Positions 8,192-15,764 of a stretch of 64,000 nt of DNA are shown here, piece by piece. A program made the translations under genes and the position numbers. The notes beneath the pieces are model-generated. The model was given only the letters and a program-made list of their open reading frames with translations. It was not told where the DNA came from and did no database searches. Each line of letters starts with the position of its first letter. Within the stretch, counting starts at the first letter, position 1. This stretch comes from Pseudoalteromonas luteoviolacea H33-S (GTDB lineage Bacteria; Pseudomonadota; Gammaproteobacteria; Enterobacterales; Alteromonadaceae), in NCBI RefSeq assembly GCF_001625695.1, contig NZ_AUXY01000104.1:62001-126000 (forward strand), written 5' to 3'.

Positions 8192-9274
8192 TTAGATCAC
8201 TGACTGACCGTTGCGTACGAAGCAAGGCTTCACTACTTTAACGTCTACCAGCTTTTTGCGCATTTCAACTTGTGCCGTTTCCCCAGTTGAACGAGGTACA
8301 CGTGCCAATGCTACGCTGAAACCTAAAGTCGGAGAGAATGTACCAGAAGTGATAACACCTTCGCCACCTTCTACGATAACTTTAGAGCCACCGCGTAAAA
8401 CGCCTTTGCTCTCAAGCACCAAGCCAACTAGCTTATCAGTGCTCTTGTCAGCACGTTGTTGCTCAACCACTTTACGACCGATGAAATCACGATCTTCTGG
8501 TTCCCAAGCAATGGTCCAAGCCATGTTAGCAGCCAGTGGAGATACAGTTTCATCCATATCAGAGCCGTACAAGTTCATGCCTGCTTCTAAACGTAGCGTA
8601 TCACGTGCACCTAAGCCAGCCGGACGCACACCCGCGTCTAGCAGTTGCTGCCAAAGCTCAGCAGCATCGTCGTTATGCACAACAATCTCGTAGCCAGCTT
8701 CGCCAGTGTAACCTGTTGTTGCAATAAATAGTTTTCCAGCTTGTGCACCAAAGAATGGCTTCATACCTTCAACCGCAGCACGCTGCTCGTCGTTTAAGAT
8801 AGTTGCTGTTTTTTCTTTTGCATTTGGACCTTGAACGGCAATCATCGCGTACTCAGGACGCTCAGTCACTGTCACGTCAAAATCAGCCGCGACTGCGCCG
8901 ATGTGCGCCAGATCTTTTTCACGCGTTGCTGAGTTAACAACTAAACGATAATCTGTTTCTGTGAAGAAGTAGATGATAAGGTCGTCAATTACGCCGCCTT
9001 GCTCATTCAACATGCCTGTGTAAAGCGCTTTACCTGCAACCGTTAGCTTAGCAACATCGTTTGCCACTAGCTTGCGTAAAAACGCCTGTGCGTCAGCACC
9101 TTTTACATCAACAATGGTCATGTGAGATACGTCGAACATACCAGCATCTTGACGCACTGCGTGGTGCTCTTCGATTTGTGAGCCATAGTTGATTGGCATT
9201 TCCCAACCGTGGAAATCAACCATTTTAGCGCCAGCTTCTAGGTGCTTAGCATGTAGTACTGTTTTAGAAGTCAT
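8192..9274 (-). CDS. gcvT: Aminomethyltransferase, T-protein of glycine cleavage
   Basis: The 360-residue T-protein transfers the methylene carbon from GcvH-bound aminomethyl to tetrahydrofolate and releases ammonia. It shows the family N-terminus HGWEMPINYGSQIEEH, the folate-site segment MFDVSHM, and the C-terminal domain with FIGRK and LRGG. Length is close to the E. coli protein (364). An AAGGA Shine-Dalgarno sequence precedes ATG 9274. It heads the gcvTHP cluster; its leader holds three short inverted repeats but no recognisable glycine riboswitch. Confidence 0.97.
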   Translation of the reverse strand: MTSKTVLHAKHLEAGAKMVDFHGWEMPINYGSQIEEHHAVRQDAGMFDVSHMTIVDVKGADAQAFLRKLVANDVAKLTVAGKALYTGMLNEQGGVIDDLIIYFFTETDYRLVVNSATREKDLAHIGAVAADFDVTVTERPEYAMIAVQGPNAKEKTATILNDEQRAAVEGMKPFFGAQAGKLFIATTGYTGEAGYEIVVHNDDAAELWQQLLDAGVRPAGLGARDTLRLEAGMNLYGSDMDETVSPLAANMAWTIAWEPEDRDFIGRKVVEQQRADKSTDKLVGLVLESKGVLRGGSKVIVEGGEGVITSGTFSPTLGFSVALARVPRSTGETAQVEMRKKLVDVKVVKPCFVRNGQSVI

Positions 9275-9303
9275 ACTTGTCCTTCACTTTTTTGGTTTAT
9301 GTA

Positions 9304-9376
9304 AGCAATTTAAGTTGCTCACATATAATCGAGCACATAGTCTCGATGGGGTTAATCATGAGCTGATAATCAGCTC
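9304..9376 (-). promoter_or_regulatory. gcvT leader with three consecutive inverted repeats
   Basis: Between the stop of the GcvT-like gene and gcvT lie AGCAA/TTGCT (9304-9319), TCGAG/CTCGA (9329-9346), and a 17-base palindrome GAGCTGAT-T-ATCAGCTC written on the minus strand (9360-9376). They could be operators or RNA hairpins. The conserved core of glycine riboswitches is not visible. Confidence 0.4.
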
Positions 9377-9388
9377 AAATGCACGGAA

Positions 9389-9961
9389 TTAGTTAATGCA
9401 AAAACCTGCATCGCTTAACTTCTTTTGCCACAGTGATAGTGGCTCTGGCTGCGCGATGAGTTGATGCTGCTGCACACCGTCTTGCAATAGCGTGGTGATG
9501 AACACATCGCCACTTTGCTTGCCATAGCAAGCCTGCAAGTCAGAAATACCTAAGCCCGGTGTGAGCGAAAAATGGGTTAACAATGACTCAAATGCTGCCG
9601 CACCACTGAGTTGTGCAATGGCCAAATCATCACGGCGCATCAATTCGATGTCATAGTCCTGCTCATGTTGGTCAACCAGCGCTTGCAATGTATGTGCTGC
9701 GTCTTGGTCCAAAATGAAGCGATAAGCGGTTTCACTAAAGTAATAAACTGCATAACGATGGCCATTTGCAAACGACCCTTGAATGCCTAAACCCGGTGCA
9801 ATTAACTTGTTTAAGTTAATGCCAAGCTCTTGATTAAGAAAAGGAGTTGTTTCAAAGCCACTAAAATCCAATACCACCTGACCGGCCAATGCACTGTAGG
9901 CATTTTCAGCAGGTACCGTCCCTTGACGATGCTTGGCAAAAATTATTGGAGAAAACGTCAT
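9389..9961 (-). CDS. Short GcvT-like (folate-binding fold) protein of unknown function
   Basis: A 190-residue protein that resembles the N-terminal half of gcvT next door. Residues around 65-110 (YAVYYFSETAYRFILD, then DYDIELMRRDDLAIAQLSG) line up with the GcvT stretch IIYFFTETDYRLVVNS and its following PEYAMIAVQG. The C-terminal domain of GcvT is absent and the HMTIVDV-type folate segment is changed, so it is unlikely to be an active aminomethyltransferase by itself. Sarcosine oxidase gamma subunits and YgfZ-like proteins share this fold. It is divergent from a LysR gene and has a clear promoter and an AAGGTGG Shine-Dalgarno sequence. Function unknown; a role near glycine or folate metabolism is inferred from context. 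Confidence 0.75.
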   Translation of the reverse strand: MTFSPIIFAKHRQGTVPAENAYSALAGQVVLDFSGFETTPFLNQELGINLNKLIAPGLGIQGSFANGHRYAVYYFSETAYRFILDQDAAHTLQALVDQHEQDYDIELMRRDDLAIAQLSGAAAFESLLTHFSLTPGLGISDLQACYGKQSGDVFITTLLQDGVQQHQLIAQPEPLSLWQKKLSDAGFCIN

Positions 9962-9993
9962 ACAACCACCTTAGTGAAATGAAGATAGGCAAA

Positions 9994-10022
9994 AGTATAG
10001 GGGGGGTGAATGGCAACAACAA
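9994..10022 (-). promoter_or_regulatory. Sigma70-type promoter of the GcvT-like gene
   Basis: On the minus strand a TTGTTG -35 (10017-10022) and a TATACT -10 (9994-9999) are separated by 17 bases. The expected start is near 9987, about 25 bases before ATG 9961. A 24-bp palindrome lies just upstream of the -35. Confidence 0.65.
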
Positions 10023-10028
10023 ATTGTA

Positions 10029-10052
10029 ATTATTTATCAATTGATAAATAAT
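10029..10052. promoter_or_regulatory. 24-bp perfect palindrome, likely LysR operator
   Basis: The sequence is a perfect palindrome centred between 10040 and 10041 (ATTATTTATCAA and its complement). Its centre is about 54 bases upstream of the predicted start of the divergent GcvT-like gene, near the activation sites used by LysR-type regulators. The core ATCAATTGAT recurs at 10102-10111, within the first codons of the LysR gene. Confidence 0.6.
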
Positions 10053-10090
10053 ATTAATGTATTCGACTTTTATAAATAGCTTTTTTAAAT

Positions 10091-10936
10091 ATGAAGAACT
10101 TATCAATTGATGGCCTACGGACACTCGTCACGGTTGTAGAGGTCGGAGGTTTTGCAAAAGCAGGCGAACTACTGGGCTTATCGCAACCCGCGGTGAGTTT
10201 ACAGATCCGCCGCTTAGAAGATTTACTTGGCTGTAAGCTGTTTAAAAAGCAGGGTCAACGCCAAGTGCTTAATCAATATGGCGAGCTACTGCTGCCCCAA
10301 GCCAAACAAATGCTGCAATACAATGACGCTATTTTACAGCAGTTTACATCTGAAAGTGTCACAGGACGCGTGCGTCTTGGGATCCCCAGTGAGTTTGCCG
10401 CGCGCATTCTGCCCGCCATTATTGGTGACTTTGTCTCTCTTTACCCTGATGTAGCGTTAGAGGTAAAGTCCAGGCTAAGTAAGCATTTACTTTCAGTATC
10501 AAGGCAAGATCAATTTGACTTGGTATTGGCACTCAATGAAGAACTTGAGTCTGTCAGTCATCCAATCTTTATGCGTGACCAACTGGTCTGGGTCGGCGAC
10601 TTAAGCCTCGCAAAAAAAGAAGTCATCACGTTAGTGGCTGCACCGGAGGGCTGTATTTACCGTCGCCGTGCCATCGAAGCGCTACAGCAAAGCGGGCGTT
10701 CTTTTCGCATCGTCTACAGCAATGCCGATTTAACCGGTTTAACCGCTGCGCTTAAAGAAGGCTTAGGGATCACGGTACTGGCCAAAAACACCGTGCCCGC
10801 AGAGCTGACCTATCAGCAGCATACGCCAGAGCTGCCGAAACTTGGGGAGATTGGGATCAGTTTAATCAAGAATACTCAAGAGTCTGCCCATGCGGTGAAC
10901 AAACTCGCTGAGTTTATCGCGCTGCGTTTGGCGTAG
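10091..10936 (+). CDS. LysR-family transcriptional regulator
   Basis: A 281-residue LysR-type regulator. Residues 1-62 form the winged helix-turn-helix with the typical segment GFAKAGELLGLSQPAVSLQI; the rest is the effector-binding domain, starting at GRVRLGIPSEF. It is divergent from the short GcvT-like gene, and a palindrome in the shared 129-bp gap recurs inside its own first codons, so autorepression plus control of the neighbour is likely. It meets ubiI tail to tail with two bases between stop codons. The effector is unknown. Confidence 0.9.
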   Translation: MKNLSIDGLRTLVTVVEVGGFAKAGELLGLSQPAVSLQIRRLEDLLGCKLFKKQGQRQVLNQYGELLLPQAKQMLQYNDAILQQFTSESVTGRVRLGIPSEFAARILPAIIGDFVSLYPDVALEVKSRLSKHLLSVSRQDQFDLVLALNEELESVSHPIFMRDQLVWVGDLSLAKKEVITLVAAPEGCIYRRRAIEALQQSGRSFRIVYSNADLTGLTAALKEGLGITVLAKNTVPAELTYQQHTPELPKLGEIGISLIKNTQESAHAVNKLAEFIALRLA

Positions 10937-10938
10937 CG

Positions 10939-12105
10939 CTATTGCCCGACTGCTTGCTTTACAAACAAGCTTTTAATTGGGCCTAGATTATCTACTAAGC
11001 TCAATCCTAAGCCGCGGATCAGCTTTTTAGCCGGATGGGCACCTTCAAATAAATCTTTTAGGCCCTGCATCATCGCGATGTGTTTTTGCGCATCAAGCTT
11101 GCGCGCTCGCTCATATTCTCGCAGCACTTTATGCGCGGCGAATTCTTGGCTTTGCTCACCCAGAGCTGTGATCAGATGCGCCGCATCCTTTAGGCCTAAA
11201 TTCATGCCAAGCCCTGCCAGTGGGTGAATGGTGTGCGCAGCGTCGCCCATTAACACCACGCGACCTTTGAGCCACTGCTGGGCATAACGCATGGTCAATG
11301 GAAATACCGCTCGCTCACTTTGCACTTCACACAAGCCACATTGCATATCAATGGCCGCAGATAAGGACTTATTGAACTCACTAGGACTTTGCGCCATTAA
11401 CTGCTCAGCATGCTCAGGAGACGTAGACCATACGATAGAATGCATATTTTCTTCAGCCAGTGGTAAAAACGCCAATGGGCCAGTAGGTAAAAAGACCTGA
11501 CGGGCGGTGTGCAGATGTGTGCAATCTGTTTTTACTGTCGCCACAATGGCATGGTGATCGTAATCCCAAAAGCTCAGCGGCATATCAAATAATTTGCGTA
11601 CACCTGAATTCGCGCCATCTGCTGCCACCAGCAGTTTACTCATCACGGGCATGCCTGAGTCCAACGTGATCAACACATCCGTTTCGGTTTGATGAATGGC
11701 TTGATAACGGCTTTCAAATGCCAAAGTGACATTGTCGAAGGCCTGCAATTTATTGTAGAGCGCGTAGCGGATCCCATCGTTTTCAATGATGTGACCCAGT
11801 TGTGGTAGCTGCAAAGACTGCGCGTCAAAGGCGATTTTACCAAAGCTATCTGCATCTCTGACATCCATCGCGGTATAAGGCGTGGCGCGACTGGCAAAAA
11901 TATCCTGCCATACATCTAGCGATTCAAATAGCTGCTGACTGGCCAAACTAATTGCACTGACACGCATACTGTAGTCCTCAGCCAAAGGCTTAGGCGCATT
12001 ACCTGCATCCAAAACCATGACCGACACATCTTGCTGTGCTAGCCCAAGTGCCAATGTTAAACCGACACAGCCACCGCCAACAATACATACTTGCACTTGC
12101 TGCAT
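10939..12105 (-). CDS. ubiI: 2-polyprenylphenol hydroxylase, UbiI (VisC) type
   Basis: A 388-residue FAD monooxygenase of the UbiH/UbiF/UbiI group, acting in ubiquinone ring hydroxylation. The FAD-binding GGGCVGLTLALGLA is at residues 9-22, and the second FAD motif GDAAHTIHPLAGLGMNLG lies near residue 284. Its C-terminal tail (MQGLKDLF, then KKLIRGLGLSLVDNLG) resembles E. coli UbiI, and its place after pepP-ubiH matches E. coli, which favours UbiI (C5 hydroxylase) over UbiF. It is the last gene of the ygfB-pepP-ubiH-ubiI run, 11 bases after ubiH. Confidence 0.88.
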   Translation of the reverse strand: MQQVQVCIVGGGCVGLTLALGLAQQDVSVMVLDAGNAPKPLAEDYSMRVSAISLASQQLFESLDVWQDIFASRATPYTAMDVRDADSFGKIAFDAQSLQLPQLGHIIENDGIRYALYNKLQAFDNVTLAFESRYQAIHQTETDVLITLDSGMPVMSKLLVAADGANSGVRKLFDMPLSFWDYDHHAIVATVKTDCTHLHTARQVFLPTGPLAFLPLAEENMHSIVWSTSPEHAEQLMAQSPSEFNKSLSAAIDMQCGLCEVQSERAVFPLTMRYAQQWLKGRVVLMGDAAHTIHPLAGLGMNLGLKDAAHLITALGEQSQEFAAHKVLREYERARKLDAQKHIAMMQGLKDLFEGAHPAKKLIRGLGLSLVDNLGPIKSLFVKQAVGQ

Positions 12106-12116
12106 GAGAGCTCCTT

Positions 12117-13310
12117 TTATTGCACTCGACCCATTAGCTGTCTGGCTAACGGTGCTTTTAAATTAGGGAAGAGACTAATCATCATCAGGCCACAGCTGCG
12201 TCCAAACGCTACACTGCGGGACTCATTAGAAAAGAGTCGTACCAGACCATCGGTGAGTGTCATCACCCGACCAATATCGCTATCTCTGGCAATCTTATAC
12301 GCCTGCGTAAATGCATGTTCGCCCCATGTTGCGATGTCCGAGGCTTGCAGTTGCGATACTAAACATTGAATGTCGCGCATGCCCAAGTTAAAGCCTTGCC
12401 CAGCAATGGGGTGGATGGCGTGCGCGGCATTACCAATGACCACCACGCGGTGGTGCACAACACTGGAGATCCGCCCATGCACCAAAGGATAGCGACTGCG
12501 CTTACCTACGGCTTCAAACACGCCACCTCGGTAACCAAATTCTTGCTGTAATCGCGCTAAAAAGGCGCAGTCATCAAGCCCGAGTACCTCTTCCAAGGCA
12601 TCTTTGTTCATGCACCATGCGACAGAAAATCGGTCGTCACTCATTGGCAACAGTGCGATGGGCCCTTGCGATGTAAAACGCTCAAACGCTTTCCCCTGAT
12701 GACCCGGTGACACTTTCACATTGGCAATTAACGCTCCTTGCTCATAAGGGAAACTATCAAATTCTAAATTTAATAGCCCGCGCGTAGGCGAATGCGCGCC
12801 GTCCGCTATCACCAAAAGCTTTGCTTGCAAAACAGGTGATTGCTCCGCATCGAGTTCAACTTCAACATACTCGGTGTGCTGCGTTACAGTTTTTACCTTT
12901 GCAGGGCAAAATAAGGTGATATCTTGGTTTTGTAATTGCTGATGTAAAAACTGACCATATGGATTTACCTCAACCACATAGCCAAGCGCATCAACTTGAT
13001 ATTCCTCAGGTGTGATGGAGGCTTTTCCAAAGTGCCCTCTATCAGACACGTTGACCTGCGAGATCCGCTCAGCGAATGACCATGTTTTATTGAATAGATT
13101 CAGTTTGCTCAGGTAATCAACAGATTGCTCAGCCAAAGCGATACTGCGATCGTCAAAGCTTGGGTGGCTATTAGCTTTCGGAGCGAACGCTTCTACCACC
13201 GCAATTCGGCAATCGGGAATTTGTTTTTTAATACTGACGGCGGCAGTGGCACCCGCCATGCCGCCGCCGACGATAAGGACGTCGAATTGTTGCAAGCCTG
13301 ATACTCCCAA
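12117..13310 (-). CDS. ubiH: 2-octaprenyl-6-methoxyphenol hydroxylase UbiH
   Basis: A 397-residue flavin monooxygenase of ubiquinone synthesis (C6 hydroxylation). The N-terminal dinucleotide motif VGGGMAGAT starts near residue 14. The second FAD motif reads GNAAHAIHPIAGQGFNLGMRD; its Asn in place of the commoner Asp is also seen in E. coli UbiH, which supports this assignment over other paralogues. It sits between pepP (9 bases upstream) and ubiI (11 bases downstream) and must be cotranscribed with both. Confidence 0.92.
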   Translation of the reverse strand: MGVSGLQQFDVLIVGGGMAGATAAVSIKKQIPDCRIAVVEAFAPKANSHPSFDDRSIALAEQSVDYLSKLNLFNKTWSFAERISQVNVSDRGHFGKASITPEEYQVDALGYVVEVNPYGQFLHQQLQNQDITLFCPAKVKTVTQHTEYVEVELDAEQSPVLQAKLLVIADGAHSPTRGLLNLEFDSFPYEQGALIANVKVSPGHQGKAFERFTSQGPIALLPMSDDRFSVAWCMNKDALEEVLGLDDCAFLARLQQEFGYRGGVFEAVGKRSRYPLVHGRISSVVHHRVVVIGNAAHAIHPIAGQGFNLGMRDIQCLVSQLQASDIATWGEHAFTQAYKIARDSDIGRVMTLTDGLVRLFSNESRSVAFGRSCGLMMISLFPNLKAPLARQLMGRVQ

Positions 13311-13319
13311 ATCTTGCAG

Positions 13320-14633
13320 TTAGGCTTTTTGCATCAGTGCTTCAATCTCAGCGATAGATTTTGGCACATCAACAGTTAAGTTTTCATGGCCATCTTGAGT
13401 GATCAATAAATCATCCTCAATGCGCACACCAATGCCTTTGTATTTTTCTGGTACTTCAGCATCTTCGTCAAAATATAAACCCGGCTCTATGGTCAACACC
13501 ATGCCCGCTTCAAACGGTCTGTCTGCCTCGTCCAGTTTATATTCACCGACATCATGTACGTCTAAACCAAGCCAGTGGCCCACTCCGTGCATATAAAACG
13601 CCTTGCACGCTTGTGTTTCTATCAGCTCTTCTAAGGTGCCAGAGAGAATGCCAAGCTCAATTAAGCCTTCTGTTAACACACGCACAACTTGCTTATTGGC
13701 TTTAACCAGCGTACCGCCAGGCTTCACTTCTTCAAATGCAGCCAACTGAGATTTTAATACCAGATTATAAATCTCTGTCTGTGCTTCACTAAACTGTCCG
13801 CTGACAGGGAAAGTACGTGTAATATCCGCAGCATACCCTTCCAATTCACAGCCTGAGTCGATCAAGATCAAATCGCCCTGCGTTAATACGTCGCTGTTTT
13901 CGGTGTAGTGTAATATGTTGGCGTTATTGCCAGAACCAACAATGGTGCCATACGCTGGATATCTCGCCCCATTCATCGCATAGTGGTGATGAATTTCAGC
14001 TTCTAATTGATACTCAGTGGCATCTGCCTTGGCAAACTGCATGGCACGAATATGCGCTTGAGCACTGATCTGCGCCGCTTTGCGCATCACGGCGATTTCG
14101 TCTGCAGATTTAAACAGACGCATTTCATGTATAAGCGAACGAATATCTTTGATGGTTTCAGGGGCTCTATAGCCTTTTTTTGGTGCACCGCGCAGCGTAC
14201 TCAGTATACGCCACACTTTATCATCAAAGTCTGGATAAGTGCCTTGACCAAAGTACAGCGTCGCGGTGCCATTCACTAAACTTAACAACTCATCGTCAAG
14301 CTCTGTCAATGCATGGGTTTCATCCATCGCAAACAAGGTTTTCGCTTGTTCAAAACCAACGCGTCTACCGTGCCAGATTTCTGCCAGTTTATCTTTATTA
14401 CGGCAAAACAAAGTGCTCAGCCCCTTACCCGCTTTGTCTTTGCTCAGCACCAGCACTGCATCCGGCTCTTTAAAGCCGGTTAAGTAAAAGAAGTCACTAT
14501 CTTGTCGAAATGGAAACTCGGTATCACGACTACGGGTAATTTCAGCAGCCGCAGGAATAATAGCAACCGAGTTATTATCTAGGTTGTTTAGCAGTCGTGC
14601 ACGACGTGCTACAAACTCTTCATTTTTTATCAT
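13320..14633 (-). CDS. pepP: Xaa-Pro aminopeptidase P
   Basis: A 437-residue metallo-aminopeptidase that removes N-terminal residues preceding proline. The aminopeptidase P N-terminal domain (FRQDSDFFYLTGF near residue 42) is followed by the pita-bread domain with its dinuclear metal ligands: IDSGCELEGYAADITR (two Asp), HGVGHWLGLDVHD (His), and IEPGLY and RIEDD (Glu). The frame is open further upstream to 14696, but that would overlap ygfB; ATG 14633 begins MIKNEEFVARR, the usual N-terminus, 2 bases after the ygfB stop codon. Confidence 0.95.
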   Translation of the reverse strand: MIKNEEFVARRARLLNNLDNNSVAIIPAAAEITRSRDTEFPFRQDSDFFYLTGFKEPDAVLVLSKDKAGKGLSTLFCRNKDKLAEIWHGRRVGFEQAKTLFAMDETHALTELDDELLSLVNGTATLYFGQGTYPDFDDKVWRILSTLRGAPKKGYRAPETIKDIRSLIHEMRLFKSADEIAVMRKAAQISAQAHIRAMQFAKADATEYQLEAEIHHHYAMNGARYPAYGTIVGSGNNANILHYTENSDVLTQGDLILIDSGCELEGYAADITRTFPVSGQFSEAQTEIYNLVLKSQLAAFEEVKPGGTLVKANKQVVRVLTEGLIELGILSGTLEELIETQACKAFYMHGVGHWLGLDVHDVGEYKLDEADRPFEAGMVLTIEPGLYFDEDAEVPEKYKGIGVRIEDDLLITQDGHENLTVDVPKSIAEIEALMQKA

Positions 14634-14635
14634 AA

Positions 14636-15199
14636 TTAATGCACTGTTTTTGATGTCGCGCCATTTCCTTGCTCTCGGCCCATCTCCGCAAAGCACAATA
14701 GCGCAGAAACTCGAATATACTCGACCACTTCATGGAATGCTTGTTGGTCTTCCTCTGTATCATCGAAATGCGTATCAAGGCGAGTGATCTCACTGAAGTC
14801 GCTGATCACTTCTTTTACATCAGCTGACAGTTTGCCGTAGTCTTTTTGCTTTAAGCCAAACCCAAGTAAAAACCCTGACACCCAAGACACTAACGCATTG
14901 GCTTGGTCGATAAGTGCTTCATCATCATTTGGTAAGTACACTTCAAAGGTATGTTCAGGATCATTAAAGCGCTCTACCACAAGCTTGTATAACTCAGCTA
15001 AAAAGTCTTTAAGTTCAACGCCAAATGCTTGGCCATCGTTGAATACATCGCTGAGTAAACCTAGGTATTCTTTGTCATCAATACTCAATCCACAGGCTAA
15101 AATACCGCTGATGGTGCCATGCACTTCTGCAGGTGCGACAAAGATGCCGTGTTTTTCGAGTAATAACTGGGCTTGTTGGTAATCTTTTAATTCGATCAT
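14636..15199 (-). CDS. ygfB: YgfB/UPF0149 family protein
   Basis: A 187-residue, acidic, mostly helical cytoplasmic protein of the UPF0149 (YecA/YgfB) family. Family features seen are the GILACGL segment near residue 28 and the LVSWVSGFLLGFGL segment near residue 103. It heads a tight operon with pepP, ubiH and ubiI, the same order as in E. coli. Its biochemical role is poorly defined; in Pseudomonas a homologue affects antibiotic-resistance regulation, which may not carry over. The zapA gene that adjoins it in E. coli is not seen here. Confidence 0.9.
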   Translation of the reverse strand: MIELKDYQQAQLLLEKHGIFVAPAEVHGTISGILACGLSIDDKEYLGLLSDVFNDGQAFGVELKDFLAELYKLVVERFNDPEHTFEVYLPNDDEALIDQANALVSWVSGFLLGFGLKQKDYGKLSADVKEVISDFSEITRLDTHFDDTEEDQQAFHEVVEYIRVSALLCFAEMGREQGNGATSKTVH

Positions 15200-15466
15200 A
15201 AGGCTTAATTCTCATTCACTTGATAAGGTTAATGCTACCACTCGAAGTATAGCAACTACAATGCATTGTCTTATTCTGCTGGAAAAAACCCGTCTTTACC
15301 GGAGCTAAAATACCGTATTGATTTACTCAGTTTATAAAGTGGATATCTGCTGTGTATGGAAAAAAAGCAAAAGCTGCACAGACAATACTCAGCAGGTTAA
15401 TTAGCCAGCAAATACGTAAGATTTTTTCATTTTAAGGTTTAAGCATTCGATGTTGTCTTATATACT

Positions 15467-15658
15467 GAAGGTGTTCCCTAGCTCGCTGGACCGTGGATTA
15501 TGTCCCTGAGCCGATAAACTTTTTTTAGGAATGCAGTTTATCCACTTTTGCGCAAGCTTGGCATGTACCGAGAAGCCTACGGTGGGTTGTTGCCTTCCGC
15601 CTTGAACCTTAGGGTTCAAGGACTTATATCCGCATCCACGCAGCCGGGGACACCTTTC
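15467..15658 (+). ncRNA. ssrS: 6S RNA
   Basis: About 190 bases with the hallmarks of 6S RNA, which binds sigma70 RNA polymerase holoenzyme and mimics an open promoter. The 5' and 3' ends pair (GAAGGTGTTCCC with GGGGACACCTTTC). Conserved blocks also found in E. coli ssrS are seen in order: CCCTGAGCCGATA near 15508, ACCGAGAAGCCT near 15569, and a CCTTGAACC/GGTTCAAGG hairpin near 15599. A TATACT -10 sits at 15461-15466, just before the predicted 5' end, so the exact start could be a few bases to the right. It lies divergently upstream of ygfB. Confidence 0.92.
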
Positions 15659-15710
15659 ATACCTATAGAATCGCCCGCTTATTTCTTTGCGTTACCGCAG
15701 TTAGAAAAAT

Positions 15711-15742
15711 AAAAAACCCACAGAACATAGTCCCATGGGCTT
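15711..15742 (-). terminator. Weak terminator after the acyltransferase gene
   Basis: On the minus strand AAGCCCA pairs imperfectly with TGGGTT and is followed by TTTTTATTTTT. The stem is short with a bulge, but the long U-run and its place 23 bases past the stop codon support a terminator. Confidence 0.45.
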
Positions 15743-15764
15743 ACCAGTCGTATTTAGCTATCGC

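Noticed and set aside
8211..8693. A 160-codon frame opposite gcvT
   Set aside because: Antisense to a conserved gene, with no recognisable domain or ribosome site.
9277..9388. Glycine riboswitch upstream of gcvT
   Set aside because: The conserved riboswitch core bases are not seen in this short leader.
14634..14696. N-terminal extension of pepP
   Set aside because: It overlaps ygfB out of frame; the family N-terminus begins at ATG 14633.
15200..15466. A zapA gene upstream of ygfB
   Set aside because: No frame of suitable length or sequence in either direction.
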